In this document: one piece after another, positions 19,386 to 28,049 of the stretch
Layout: each line of letters begins with the position of its first letter
Position numbering within the stretch: position 1 is the stretch's first letter
Position numbers and translations under genes: made by a program
Notes under the pieces: generated by a model
Database searches by the model: none
Told to the model about the DNA's origin: nothing
Seen by the model: the letters and a program-made list of their open reading frames with translations, nothing else
Source of the DNA: Acetobacteraceae bacterium
GTDB taxonomy: Bacteria > Pseudomonadota > Alphaproteobacteria > Acetobacterales > Acetobacteraceae
Length of the DNA stretch: 64,000 bases
Direction: 5' to 3'
Assembly: GCA_027451405.1 (NCBI GenBank)
Contig: DAIDJM010000035.1
Location: forward strand, 114,643 to 178,642

Positions 19386-21764
19386 ATGAATGCGCCCGCA
19401 CAAGGCCTCGCGCGCGTGGATGTGCCCGATCTCGTGGCGCTGCGGCAGATCGAGCGGAAGCTGCTTTGGCTTTCGGCCTGGACGATCCATCAGGCGAACC
19501 ATCTGCGGCCCAATCGCGACGGGCTGAAGGTGGGCGGGCATCAGGCGAGCTGCGCCTCGGTCGTTTCGATCATGACGGCGCTGTATTTCGCGATGCTGCG
19601 GCCGCAGGACCGGGTGGCGGTGAAGCCGCACGCGTCGCCGGTGTTCCATGCGGTGAATTATTTGTATGGGCGGCAGACGCGGGCGCGCATGGAGGCGCTG
19701 CGGCAGTTCGGCGGCGCGCAGGCCTATCCGAGCCGCACCAAGGATGGCGGCGAGGTTGATTTCTCGACCGGATCGGTGGGGCTTGGCGTCGCGGCCACGA
19801 GTTTCGCGGCGCTGATCGACGATTATGTGCGGCTGCACGGCATGCTGGGCGAGGGCGCGCCGGCGCCGGGACGGCAGATCGCGATCGCCGGGGACGCGGA
19901 ACTCGACGAAGGCAATATTTACGAGGCTTTGCTCGAAGGGTGGAAGCACGACGTCCGCAATGTCTGGTGGGTCGTGGATTACAACCGGCAAAGCCTCGAT
20001 TCCGTGGTGCAGGACCGATTGTTCGGGCGCTTCGAGGGGCTGTTCGGCGACATGGGCTGGAACGTCGTGCGCATCAAGCACGGCAAGCAGCAACTGGCGG
20101 CGTTCGCGCGGCCCGGCGGCGAGGCGTTGCGGCGGTGGATCGATGAGTGCCCGAACTCGCTTTACGCGGCGCTGACCTTTCAGGGGGGCGAGGCCTGGCG
20201 GAGCGCGTTGCTCGCCGATCTCGGGCGGCAGGCGGGGGTGCGGGCGATCCTCGATCCGCTGACCGATGAGGAAATCGCGGCGCTGATGACCAATCTCGGC
20301 GGTCATGATCTGGAGACGTTGCTGGAGGCGTTCGGCGAAGCGGCAGCGGGCGGGGACAAGCCGACCTGCTTCATCGCCTACACGATCAAGGGGATGGGGC
20401 TGCCCTTCGCGGGGCACAAGGACAATCACAGCGGGCTGATGACGGCGGAGCAGATGGAGCAGTTCCGCGCGTCCATGGGGGTGCGGGCTGGGCACGAATG
20501 GGATCCGTTCGAGGGGCTCGATCTGCCGGCGGAGGTGCTGCGGCGCTTCATCGAGACGCGGCCGTTCGCGGCGCCGCTCGTGGATGGCGGGCGGGTTTAT
20601 GCGGCGGCCGCGGTGCCGGTGCCGGATTCGGTTCCGCTGCCGAAACTGGCGGGGCGGAAGCTCTCGACGCAGGCGGGGTTCGGCGAGATTCTCGGGGAGA
20701 TCGGGCGGCCGGGCGGGATCTGGGAGGCGGCTTCGGCGCGGATCGTGACGGCGAGTCCGGATGTGACGGTGTCGACGTCGCTCGGGCCCTGGGTGAACCG
20801 GCGCGGGCTGTTCGACCGGCATTTGCGGAACGATGTGTTCCGCGATTCGAAAGTGGCGAGCCCGCAGCGCTGGGGGATGAGTCCGGAGGGGCAGCATATC
20901 GAGCTCGGCATCGCCGAGCAGAATCTGTTTCTCCTGTTGGGGGCGGCGGGGTTGAGCCATGCGTTCAACGGGGCGCGGTTGTTGCCGATCGGCACCGTGT
21001 ATGATCCGTTCGTCAATCGCGGGCTCGATGCGCTGATTTACGCCTGCTACCAGGATGCGCGGTTTCTGCTCGTCTCGACGCCGTCGGGGATTACGCTGGC
21101 GCCGGAGGGCGGGCAGCATCAGAGCGTCAATACGCCGATGATCGGCATCGCGCAGGACCGGCTTGCTTCTTACGAGCCGGCTTATGTGGATGAGCTCGCG
21201 ATCCTGTTGCGGCATGCGTTCGCGCATATGCAGGCGCCGGATGGGTCGGCGGTCTGGCTGCGGCTCTCGACCCGGGGGCTTGCGCAGCCGCAGCGTACGC
21301 TCGACCAGGCCGCGGTGATTGCGGGCGCGCATTGGGCGGTCGAGCCGGCGCCGGGGGCTCCCTTGGCGATCGCGTATCAGGGGCCGGTGGCGCCGGAGGC
21401 GGAGGCGGCGTTCGCGGCGCTGCGCGAGGAGGTTCCGCAAGCCGGCCTGCTGGCGGTCACGAGTCCGGATCGTCTGTTCGCCGGATGGACGGCGGCGCAG
21501 CGCGCGCGGCGCGCCGGCGAGCCCTCGGTCAGCCATGCGGAGCGGCTGCTGGCGCCGCTGGCGCCGGGCGGCGCGATCGTCACGCTGCTCGACGGGCATC
21601 CGGCCGCACTCACCTGGCTGGGGTCGGTGCGGGGGCTTCGCGTGGTGCCGCTCGGGGTCGAGCATTTCGGGCAAAGCGGCGATATTCCGGATCTGTATCG
21701 GGAGTATCGGCTCGATATCGATTCCGTGCTGGATGCCTGCGCGCAGGCGCTGCTCGGCGGATAG
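19386..21764 (+). CDS. AceE/transketolase-like thiamine-diphosphate enzyme
   Basis: 792 residues. ATG 19386 follows a GGGAGG site. Three-domain layout of transketolase and homodimeric pyruvate dehydrogenase E1. The N-terminal domain has NHLRPNRDGLKVGGHQAS and the ThDP/metal motif GDAELDEGN ending in VVDYNRQSLD, closer to AceE (GDGEMDE...NCNLQRLD) than to classical transketolase. The pyrimidine domain has the catalytic Glu in HIELGIAEQN. It is about 100 residues shorter than E. coli AceE. No E2 or E3 gene is next to it, so it may not belong to a pyruvate dehydrogenase complex. Substrate unknown: 2-oxoacid or ketose phosphate are both possible. Confidence 0.8.
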   Translation: MNAPAQGLARVDVPDLVALRQIERKLLWLSAWTIHQANHLRPNRDGLKVGGHQASCASVVSIMTALYFAMLRPQDRVAVKPHASPVFHAVNYLYGRQTRARMEALRQFGGAQAYPSRTKDGGEVDFSTGSVGLGVAATSFAALIDDYVRLHGMLGEGAPAPGRQIAIAGDAELDEGNIYEALLEGWKHDVRNVWWVVDYNRQSLDSVVQDRLFGRFEGLFGDMGWNVVRIKHGKQQLAAFARPGGEALRRWIDECPNSLYAALTFQGGEAWRSALLADLGRQAGVRAILDPLTDEEIAALMTNLGGHDLETLLEAFGEAAAGGDKPTCFIAYTIKGMGLPFAGHKDNHSGLMTAEQMEQFRASMGVRAGHEWDPFEGLDLPAEVLRRFIETRPFAAPLVDGGRVYAAAAVPVPDSVPLPKLAGRKLSTQAGFGEILGEIGRPGGIWEAASARIVTASPDVTVSTSLGPWVNRRGLFDRHLRNDVFRDSKVASPQRWGMSPEGQHIELGIAEQNLFLLLGAAGLSHAFNGARLLPIGTVYDPFVNRGLDALIYACYQDARFLLVSTPSGITLAPEGGQHQSVNTPMIGIAQDRLASYEPAYVDELAILLRHAFAHMQAPDGSAVWLRLSTRGLAQPQRTLDQAAVIAGAHWAVEPAPGAPLAIAYQGPVAPEAEAAFAALREEVPQAGLLAVTSPDRLFAGWTAAQRARRAGEPSVSHAERLLAPLAPGGAIVTLLDGHPAALTWLGSVRGLRVVPLGVEHFGQSGDIPDLYREYRLDIDSVLDACAQALLGG

Positions 21765-21773
21765 GGGGAGGAT

Positions 21774-21795
21774 GTTCTTTTTTGAAAGAAAGAAC
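21774..21795. repeat. Family A hairpin after the TPP enzyme gene
   Basis: GTTCTTTTTT, GA, then AAGAAAGAAC, followed by CCAAAGAACTTTCTCG; this is the AT-rich hairpin of the 15.5-kb tandem repeat in opposite orientation. It begins nine bases after the stop codon and may serve as terminator. Confidence 0.7.
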
Positions 21796-21917
21796 CAAAG
21801 AACTTTCTCGCATTCGACGGGCGGCGGAGCGGCTTCGTCCCACTGTGCGTAAAGTCTGTTTGGAGCGCCGAAAAGTTGATTTGACGAGGGCGTGACTCTC
21901 GCGGACCGATCTTGGGG

Positions 21918-23984
21918 ATGGCAGCGACGGATGAAGACCGGCCCGAGCCGGCGGGGACGGACGGAACCAGCGGATCGGCCGGCCGCAAGCGCCTCCTGCA
22001 ATCCGTGCTGGTGCGGCTACGCCCGCTGCGCGCGTTCCCGGTCTGGGCGCGGTATGCCATCGCCACGGTCGTGCTTGCGGGGTTTACGGCCTTGCGCGAG
22101 ACGGTCCCGGGCGATCTGAGCGGGCACCCCTATGTCGTGCTGTTTCCCGCCATCATTCTCGTCTCCTTCGCGTTCGATCGCGGCACGGGCTTCTACACCA
22201 CCATTCTGGCCGCTGCGCTCACCGCGACGCGGGCCACCGTGCATGGGGTGGGTTCGGGACTGGCGCTCGTCATCTTCGTGCTGGTGGGGCTGTTCTGCGC
22301 GTCGGTGATCGAGGCGCTGCGGCTGACCATCGAGGAACTGGGGGATCGGGAGGCGGCGCTCGAGCGGGACATCGAGGAGCGCAAACGGGCCGAGGCGGCG
22401 CTGGCCGACAGCGAGGCGCGGTTTCGCGCGGCGTTCGATTTCGCGGCGGCGGGCATGGCGATCGTCGGGCTCGACGGGCGCTGGCTGCGCGTCAATCAGC
22501 GGCTTTGCGAGAAGCTCGGCTACAGCGAGGCCGAGCTGCTCGCCCGGACCTTCCAGGACATCACCTTTCCCGACGATCTCGATGCGGATCTGGATTATGT
22601 GCGGCGGCTGCTCGCGGGTGAGATACCGGTCTACAGCATGGAAAAGCGATATGTCCGCAAGGATGGGTCGCTGCTTTGGATTCTGCTGACGGTGGCGCTG
22701 GTGCGGGATGTGTCGGGCGTCCCGCAATATTTCATTTCGGTCATTCAGGATTTGTCGCAACGCAAAGCCGCGGAGCAGGTGCTGGCGCGGGACCGGGAGG
22801 AACTGGGTAAGCTCGTCGAGGCCCGCACCGCCGCGCTGATGCGGGAGTCGGAGGACCGGCGGCGGGCGGAAGATGCGCTCCGCCAGGGGGAGAAGCTGCA
22901 GGCGATCGGGCAGCTCACCGGCGGCATCGCGCATGATTTCAACAATTTCCTGCAGGTGGTGAGCGCCGGCGCGCAGCTTTTGATGCGTGCGCACCAGACG
23001 CCGGAGCGGCAGCAGGCGATTCTGGACGGCATGGTCAAGGCGACCCGGAATGCGGCCGATCTGACCAGCCGGCTGCTGGCCTTCGCGCGCAAGCAGGCGT
23101 TGCGTCCCGAGAGCTTCGATCTCAACGAGCGGCTGCTCGGCATACGCAACATGCTGGAGCACACGTTAAATAGCCGGATCGAATTGCGGCTCGATCTCGG
23201 CGCCGATCCGAGCCGGGTGCATGTCGATCCGAACCAGCTCGACGTGGCGCTGGTCAATCTCGCCGTGAATGCGCGGGACGCGATGCCGGAGGGCGGCACG
23301 CTGACGCTGATGACCCGTCATAGCGCGGCCGGACCCGACGGCGCCGGGCATATCGATCTGACGATGCGCGACAGCGGGGAGGGGATGTCGCCGGAGGTGC
23401 TGGCGCGGGTTTTCGAGCCGTTCTTCACGACCAAGGCACCCGACCGCGGGACCGGGCTCGGGCTCGCGCAAGTGCATGGGTTCGTGAAACAATCCGGTGG
23501 CGACGTGATCGTGGAGAGCGCGGTGGGGAAGGGCACGTCGGTGACGCTGCGCCTGCCGCGGGGTGAGGCGAGCGGGAGCGTGGCGGGGCCGGCGGCGCTG
23601 GTGGAGCGGCCGGTGCGCGGGGTGGGGCGCTGCGTGCTGGTGGTGGACGACAATGCGGACGTGGCGGCGCTGGCCTCGGCGATGCTGGGCGAGCTCGGCT
23701 ATTCGGCGCGGCGGGCGGAATCGCCGGCGGAGGCGCTGGAACTGCTGGCGAACGGCAAGAAGATCGATGTGGTTTTCTCGGATATCGTCATGCGCGGCGG
23801 CGTGGGCGGGCTCGATCTGGCGCGCGCGGTCCGCGAGAGGCATCCGGGCGTCGCGGTGGTGCTGGCGACGGGGTACAGCGACGCGCTGGCGGCTTTGCCG
23901 GGGCCGCTGCCGTGGGAGGTGTTGAGCAAGCCTTATGGGATGGAGGCGTTGGGGGCGGCGTTGGATCGGGCGCTGGGGGGGTGA
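21918..23984 (+). CDS. Hybrid sensor histidine kinase (DUF4118-like TM, PAS, receiver)
   Basis: 688 residues from ATG 21918; an in-frame TTG lies six bases earlier. Two to four membrane helices at about 30-130 (VVLFPAIILVSFAFDRGTGF resembles the KdpD/DUF4118 membrane region), a coiled coil, one PAS domain (FDFAAAGMAIVGLDGRWLRV to FISVIQDLSQRK), a second coiled coil, then a kinase core with phospho-His in GGIAHDFNNFLQ, N box NLAVNARDAM, G boxes DSGEGMSP and GTGLGLAQV, and a C-terminal receiver with LVVDDNAD, VVFSDIVM and SKPYG. The receiver suggests a phosphorelay to another protein; the stand-alone receiver at 15.1 kb is a candidate only by proximity. Confidence 0.9.
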   Translation: MAATDEDRPEPAGTDGTSGSAGRKRLLQSVLVRLRPLRAFPVWARYAIATVVLAGFTALRETVPGDLSGHPYVVLFPAIILVSFAFDRGTGFYTTILAAALTATRATVHGVGSGLALVIFVLVGLFCASVIEALRLTIEELGDREAALERDIEERKRAEAALADSEARFRAAFDFAAAGMAIVGLDGRWLRVNQRLCEKLGYSEAELLARTFQDITFPDDLDADLDYVRRLLAGEIPVYSMEKRYVRKDGSLLWILLTVALVRDVSGVPQYFISVIQDLSQRKAAEQVLARDREELGKLVEARTAALMRESEDRRRAEDALRQGEKLQAIGQLTGGIAHDFNNFLQVVSAGAQLLMRAHQTPERQQAILDGMVKATRNAADLTSRLLAFARKQALRPESFDLNERLLGIRNMLEHTLNSRIELRLDLGADPSRVHVDPNQLDVALVNLAVNARDAMPEGGTLTLMTRHSAAGPDGAGHIDLTMRDSGEGMSPEVLARVFEPFFTTKAPDRGTGLGLAQVHGFVKQSGGDVIVESAVGKGTSVTLRLPRGEASGSVAGPAALVERPVRGVGRCVLVVDDNADVAALASAMLGELGYSARRAESPAEALELLANGKKIDVVFSDIVMRGGVGGLDLARAVRERHPGVAVVLATGYSDALAALPGPLPWEVLSKPYGMEALGAALDRALGG

Positions 23985-24022
23985 GGCGGGGCTCCCTCAC
24001 GCCGAGGAGCCGGTTTTGGTCG

Positions 24023-24895
24023 TTATGGGGACTGGAGGAGGTGGAGGAAGTCGCTCGTGGGGGTCAGGAGAATTTTGGTTTTCTTGTTGGCGAGGGAGGC
24101 TTTGTAGGCTTGTAGCGTGCGCCAGGTGGCGAAGAAGTCGGGGTCGCGGTTGAAGGCGGCGGCGTAGATCGTGGTGGCCTCCGCTTCGCCCTCGCCGCGT
24201 GTTTTGGCGGCGGTGGCTTGGGCTTCGGCCAGGATCACGGTTTTTTGGCGGTCGGCTTCGGCGCGGATTTTGGCGGCGGCTTCGGCGCCTTCGGCGCGGG
24301 CCTGGCGGGCGACGCGGTCGCGCTCGGATTGCATCCGTTGCAGGATGGCTTCGGTGTTCTCGGGCGGGAGGTCGGCGCGGCGGATGCGGACGTCGACGAT
24401 CTGGACGCCGAAATTACGCATCTCCTGGCCGACCTGGGCGCGGATCGCGGCCATGATGCGGGGGCGTTGGACCGAGAGCACGTCGAGCAGGGTTTCGTTG
24501 CCGAGCACGCGGCGGAGGCTCGAGGTGACGACGCTGTCGAGGCGGGCGCGGATGCCGTCTTCGGTGGGACCGACGGCCTGATAATATTTCAGCGGGTCGG
24601 TGATGCGGTAGCGGGTGAAGCCATCGACGATGAGGCGGCGCTGGTCGCCGAGGATGACTTCCTCGCTGGGGGAGGAATAGTCGAGCAGGCGGCGGTCGAA
24701 CGGGATCGCGGTCTGGATGAAGGGGAGTTTGAAGTTCAGGCCGGGTGTGTCGACGACGCGCACGGGGTCGCCCAGTTGCGTGATCAGCACGATCTCGGTC
24801 TGGTTGACCACGAAGAAGGCGAGGTCGGTGAGGATGAGGGCCGCCGCGAGGAGCGCCAAGCCCGCGTAAGTGAGATTACGGTTCAGTCGTGGCAC
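24023..24895 (-). CDS. hflC: HflC, SPFH-family regulator of FtsH
   Basis: Forms with HflK a large periplasmic-facing cage around the membrane protease FtsH. 290 residues from GTG 24895, which has GGGAG nine bases upstream and gives the typical HflC N terminus PRLNRNLTYAGL. An ATG 27 codons upstream would translate the family A repeat (FFFEKKKQKTL) and is rejected. One membrane helix (AALILTDLAFFVV), then the SPFH/band-7 domain (NQTEIVLITQLGDPVRVV, PGLNFKLPFIQ), and a long coiled coil with ERDRVARQARAEGAEAAAKI. The C terminus is normal. Confidence 0.92.
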   Translation of the reverse strand: MPRLNRNLTYAGLALLAAALILTDLAFFVVNQTEIVLITQLGDPVRVVDTPGLNFKLPFIQTAIPFDRRLLDYSSPSEEVILGDQRRLIVDGFTRYRITDPLKYYQAVGPTEDGIRARLDSVVTSSLRRVLGNETLLDVLSVQRPRIMAAIRAQVGQEMRNFGVQIVDVRIRRADLPPENTEAILQRMQSERDRVARQARAEGAEAAAKIRAEADRQKTVILAEAQATAAKTRGEGEAEATTIYAAAFNRDPDFFATWRTLQAYKASLANKKTKILLTPTSDFLHLLQSP

Positions 24896-24921
24896 GAGGT
24901 TGTCGCTCCCCGGGTAAATTG

Positions 24922-24959
24922 CCAAAGTTTTTTGCTTCTTTTTTTCAAAAAAGAAGCCT
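24922..24959. repeat. Family A hairpin inside the hflK-hflC gap
   Basis: CCAAAGTTTTTT followed by GCTTCTTTTTT-TC-AAAAAAGAAGC. It fills most of the 64 bases between hflK and hflC, two genes that must be made together, and looks like an intrinsic terminator or attenuator. Confidence 0.8.
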
Positions 24960-26072
24960 TCACTTTGCTTCTCCAAGCTGAATCAACGGAAGTATGCCCT
25001 TGAGCTTATCGTCCACGATGATCGTCTGGGCGTGCCCCAGCACGTCCTCCATGGTTTCGATATAGAGGCGCTTCAACGTCACGTCCTTCGCCTGTGCGTA
25101 GGCAGCGTAGATGCTGAGGAAGCGCTGGGATTCGCCTTGCGCCTTGGCGATGGTGGCGAGTTTGGCGCCTTGGGCGGCGGCGATGATGGCGGCGGCGTCG
25201 CCGCGGGCGCGGGGGACGATGTCGTTGGCGTAGGCCTGGGCTTCGTTGCGGGCGCGGTCGGCGTCGGTATTGGCGCGCTGGACGTCGCGGAAGCTTTCGA
25301 TGACTTCGGGGGGCGGGTCGACTTTCTGCAGCTGGACCTGGGTGATTTCGACGCCGCTGCCGTAATCGTCGAGGATCTGCTGGGTGAGGGTGGTGACCGA
25401 TTGTTCGATGGCGGCGCGGCCTTCGGTGAGGGCGGACTGGATCTTGGTGCGGCCGATGACCTGGCGGAGGACGCTTTCGGCGGCGGCCTTGACGGTGCCG
25501 GCGGGGTTGCGGGTGTTGAAGGCGAAGGCTTCGGCGTTGCTGATGCGCCAGAACACCGAGGCGTTGATGTCGACGATGTTTTCGTCGCCGGTGAGCATCA
25601 GGGATTCTTCGCGCAGGTCGCGGTCGGTGTCGTCGGTTTCGCCGGCGGATTGGTCGTCGGCGGGCAGGAAGCCGATGGTGACGCGGTTGATGCGGGTGAC
25701 CGGCAGCGTGATGACGCGTTCGACCGGCCATGGGATATGCCAGTTGAGGCCGGGATAGGCGGAGCGCGTGTAGGCGCCGAATTGCAGCACCAGGGCCTGT
25801 TCGTCGGGCTGGACGCGGTAGAAGCCGGTGGCGAGCCAGAGGGCGAGGGCGGCGAGGCCGGCGAGGCCGGCGAGGCGTCCCGGGCCGAGATGGGTCTGGA
25901 GGCGGTGGGCGAGGGCGCGGAGCTCGTCGAGGAGGCGGCCGAGTTCGGGCGGGAGCGGGCGTTTCGGGCGTTCGGGGCGGTCGCGCCAGGGGCCGCCGGG
26001 GGGCGGCGGTGGCGGCGGGCGGTCGCTGTTGCCGCCTTCGCCGAGATTCCAGGGATTGTGGTCGGAGGGCAT
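24960..26072 (-). CDS. hflK: HflK, SPFH-family partner of HflC
   Basis: 370 residues from ATG 26072 (start MPSDHNPWNLGEGGN, typical for HflK); the open frame upstream is a Pro-rich artefact. N terminus is disordered with a run of prolines and Arg/Pro repeats, then a membrane helix at about 75-95 (LAGLAALALWLATGFYRV), and the SPFH domain with QPDEQALVLQFGAYTRSAYP and DINASVFWRISNAEAF. The coiled coil contains RARNEAQAYANDIVPRARG. First gene of the hflKC pair, divergent from apbC with 122 bases between. Confidence 0.93.
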   Translation of the reverse strand: MPSDHNPWNLGEGGNSDRPPPPPPPGGPWRDRPERPKRPLPPELGRLLDELRALAHRLQTHLGPGRLAGLAGLAALALWLATGFYRVQPDEQALVLQFGAYTRSAYPGLNWHIPWPVERVITLPVTRINRVTIGFLPADDQSAGETDDTDRDLREESLMLTGDENIVDINASVFWRISNAEAFAFNTRNPAGTVKAAAESVLRQVIGRTKIQSALTEGRAAIEQSVTTLTQQILDDYGSGVEITQVQLQKVDPPPEVIESFRDVQRANTDADRARNEAQAYANDIVPRARGDAAAIIAAAQGAKLATIAKAQGESQRFLSIYAAYAQAKDVTLKRLYIETMEDVLGHAQTIIVDDKLKGILPLIQLGEAK

Positions 26073-26194
26073 GCGGGTCCTTGGAGGCGGCGGCGCGCGG
26101 GCCTGGAGCGGCCGGGGCGGGGCGCCATATCCGGGGCATCCGGGTTGGGTTCGGTCCGGCGGATCATGGCGACGTGAGAGGGGTTTGCAAGCGG

Positions 26195-27295
26195 ATGGAT
26201 GAGGCGGCGGTGCGGGCGGCGTTGGCGGGGGTGATGGGGCCGGATGGGCGCGACCTTGTCTCGGGCGGGCGCGTCGATGGGATCGCGGTGCGCGGGGGCA
26301 TGGTGCAGGTGGCACTGCTCGCCGGGCGGGCGGAGGCGCCGGCGATGGAGCGGGTCCGGGCGGAGGCGGAGCGCGTGTTGCGCCAGGTCCGGGGGGTGGT
26401 GAACGCGTCGGTGGTTCTGACCGGCGAGCGGACGGCGCCGGCACCCGCGCATGGCCATGGGCAGGGGCACGGGCAGGGGCAGGGGCATGGCGCGCCGGGC
26501 GGCGAGCGGCTGCTGGCGAACGTGCCGGTGGTGATCGCGGTGGCGTCGGGGAAGGGGGGCGTCGGGAAATCGACGGTTGCCACGAATCTGGCGCTGGCGC
26601 TGGCGGCGCGGGGGCGGCGCGTGGGGCTGCTGGACGCCGATATCTATGGGCCGAGCCTGCCGCGGATGCTGGGGGTGTCGGGCAAGCCGGAGGTGAGCGG
26701 GCAGGTGATGCGGCCGATCGAGGCGTTCGGGCTCAAATGCATGTCGATCGGGTTCCTGGTGGCGGAGGAGCAGGCGCTGGTCTGGCGGGGGCCGATGGTG
26801 ATGGGCGCCTTGCAGCAGATGCTGGGACAGACGGATTGGGGCGGGGTGGACACGATGGTGGTGGATCTGCCGCCGGGGACGGGGGATGCGCAGCTCACGC
26901 TCTCGCAGCGGGTGGCGCTGACCGGGGCGGTGATCGTGTCCACGCCGCAGGACATCGCCCTGATCGATGCGCGGCGGGGGGTGGCGATGTTCGGGAAGGT
27001 GGGGGTGCCGGTGCTCGGGATCGTCGAGAATATGAGCTATTTCTGCTGCCCGGCCTGTGGGGCGCGGAGCGAGGTTTTCGGCCATGGGGGGGCGAGGGCG
27101 GAGGCGGCGCGGATCGGCGTGCCGTTCCTGGGCGAGGTGCCGCTCGTGATGGAGGTGCGGGAGGCCGGGGATGCCGGGGTGCCGGTGGTCGCGGCGGCGC
27201 CCGGAAGCGGCGCGGCGGTGGCGTTCGAGGAAATCGCGACTACGTTGCTGGCCGGTATCGAGGGGCGCGGGGCGTCCCCGGTCCGTTTCAATTGA
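26195..27295 (+). CDS. apbC: ApbC/Mrp-type iron-sulfur cluster carrier ATPase
   Basis: P-loop ATPase of the Mrp/NBP35 family that carries Fe-S clusters to apoproteins. 366 residues. N-terminal MIP18-like region at 1-85, a His/Gly/Gln-rich linker at about 86-100 that could bind metal, then the deviant Walker A GKGGVGKS at 119-126, LLDADIYGPSLPRML, VVDLPPGTGD and the cluster-binding CPACG near residue 290. Start ATG 26195 fits the family; no strong Shine-Dalgarno is seen. The His-rich linker is common in alphaproteobacterial members. Confidence 0.92.
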   Translation: MDEAAVRAALAGVMGPDGRDLVSGGRVDGIAVRGGMVQVALLAGRAEAPAMERVRAEAERVLRQVRGVVNASVVLTGERTAPAPAHGHGQGHGQGQGHGAPGGERLLANVPVVIAVASGKGGVGKSTVATNLALALAARGRRVGLLDADIYGPSLPRMLGVSGKPEVSGQVMRPIEAFGLKCMSIGFLVAEEQALVWRGPMVMGALQQMLGQTDWGGVDTMVVDLPPGTGDAQLTLSQRVALTGAVIVSTPQDIALIDARRGVAMFGKVGVPVLGIVENMSYFCCPACGARSEVFGHGGARAEAARIGVPFLGEVPLVMEVREAGDAGVPVVAAAPGSGAAVAFEEIATTLLAGIEGRGASPVRFN

Positions 27296-27309
27296 GGGAG
27301 GGATTTCTC

Positions 27310-27837
27310 ATGCGCGCCTGGGTTCTGGGATTGTGTCTGTTCGCGACGCCGGCCTTCGCGGCGCTCGATGTGGGGGCGAAGGCGCCGGAATTCGCGGCGA
27401 CCGCGACGCAGGGCGGCAAGACATTCGATTTCGACCTCGCGGGGGCCCTGAAGAAAGGGCCGGTGGTGCTGTATTTCTATCCCGCGGCGTTCACGCCGGG
27501 CTGCACCGAGGAAGCGCATGAGTTCGCCGAGGCGATGCCGCAATTCAAGGCGCTGGGCGCGACCGTGATCGGCGTGTCGCAGGACGGGATCGAGAAGCTG
27601 AAGCGGTTCTCGGTCAGCGAGTGCCGGAGCAAGTTTCCGGTGGCGTCGGACGCGTCCGGCAAGATTTCAAAGGAATACGACGCGGAGCTGAGTTCCATGC
27701 TCGGCTATTCGAGCCGGACCAGTTACGTGATCGCACCGGATGGGAAGATTCTGGTGTCTTACACGGCGATGGATCCGGAGGGGCATGTGGGCAAGACGAT
27801 GGATGCCGTGAAGGAATGGAAGCAGGCGCAGAAATAA
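27310..27837 (+). CDS. Exported AhpC/TSA-type peroxiredoxin
   Basis: Thiol peroxidase of the BCP/PrxQ type, 175 residues, with a signal peptide (RAWVLGLCLFATPAFAAL), so it acts in the periplasm. The peroxidatic Cys is in YPAAFTPGCTEEAHEF; the usual second Cys five residues on is replaced by His (EEAHE), and another Cys occurs in SECRSKFP, which could be the resolving residue. Starts 14 bases after apbC, so it is probably in the same transcript. Followed by a family A hairpin. Confidence 0.88.
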   Translation: MRAWVLGLCLFATPAFAALDVGAKAPEFAATATQGGKTFDFDLAGALKKGPVVLYFYPAAFTPGCTEEAHEFAEAMPQFKALGATVIGVSQDGIEKLKRFSVSECRSKFPVASDASGKISKEYDAELSSMLGYSSRTSYVIAPDGKILVSYTAMDPEGHVGKTMDAVKEWKQAQK

Positions 27838-27845
27838 GGGAAGGA

Positions 27846-27882
27846 AGAATCTTCTTTTTCTGAAGAAAAAGAAGCAAAAAGA
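27846..27882. repeat. Family A hairpin after the peroxiredoxin gene
   Basis: CTTCTTTTTC-TG-AAGAAAAAGAAG followed by CAAAAAGACTTTC, the second hairpin of the 15.5-kb repeat unit. Starts eight bases after the stop codon; probable terminator. Confidence 0.75.
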
Positions 27883-28049
27883 CTTTCACTCCTGGGACGG
27901 GGCCTTTCATGGGCTTCGTCTCAGGAGGGAGAATTTTTTTCCTGCGGCCGGCCCGGGCGGGCGGGGCTGCAGCGTTTTGTTACGCGCCGGGGGCTTCGCG
28001 GCGCCGCTCGCCCGCGGCAGAGAGAGCGGGGGTGTCGGGGGCCAGCCGG

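Noticed and set aside
19290..22001. Open frame of about 900 codons on the minus strand
   Set aside because: Antisense to the TPP enzyme gene, low-complexity Arg/Pro product, runs through the family A hairpin.
24896..24976. ATG-started N-terminal extension of HflC
   Set aside because: The extension is encoded by the repeat; GTG 24895 has a ribosome binding site and gives the usual N terminus.
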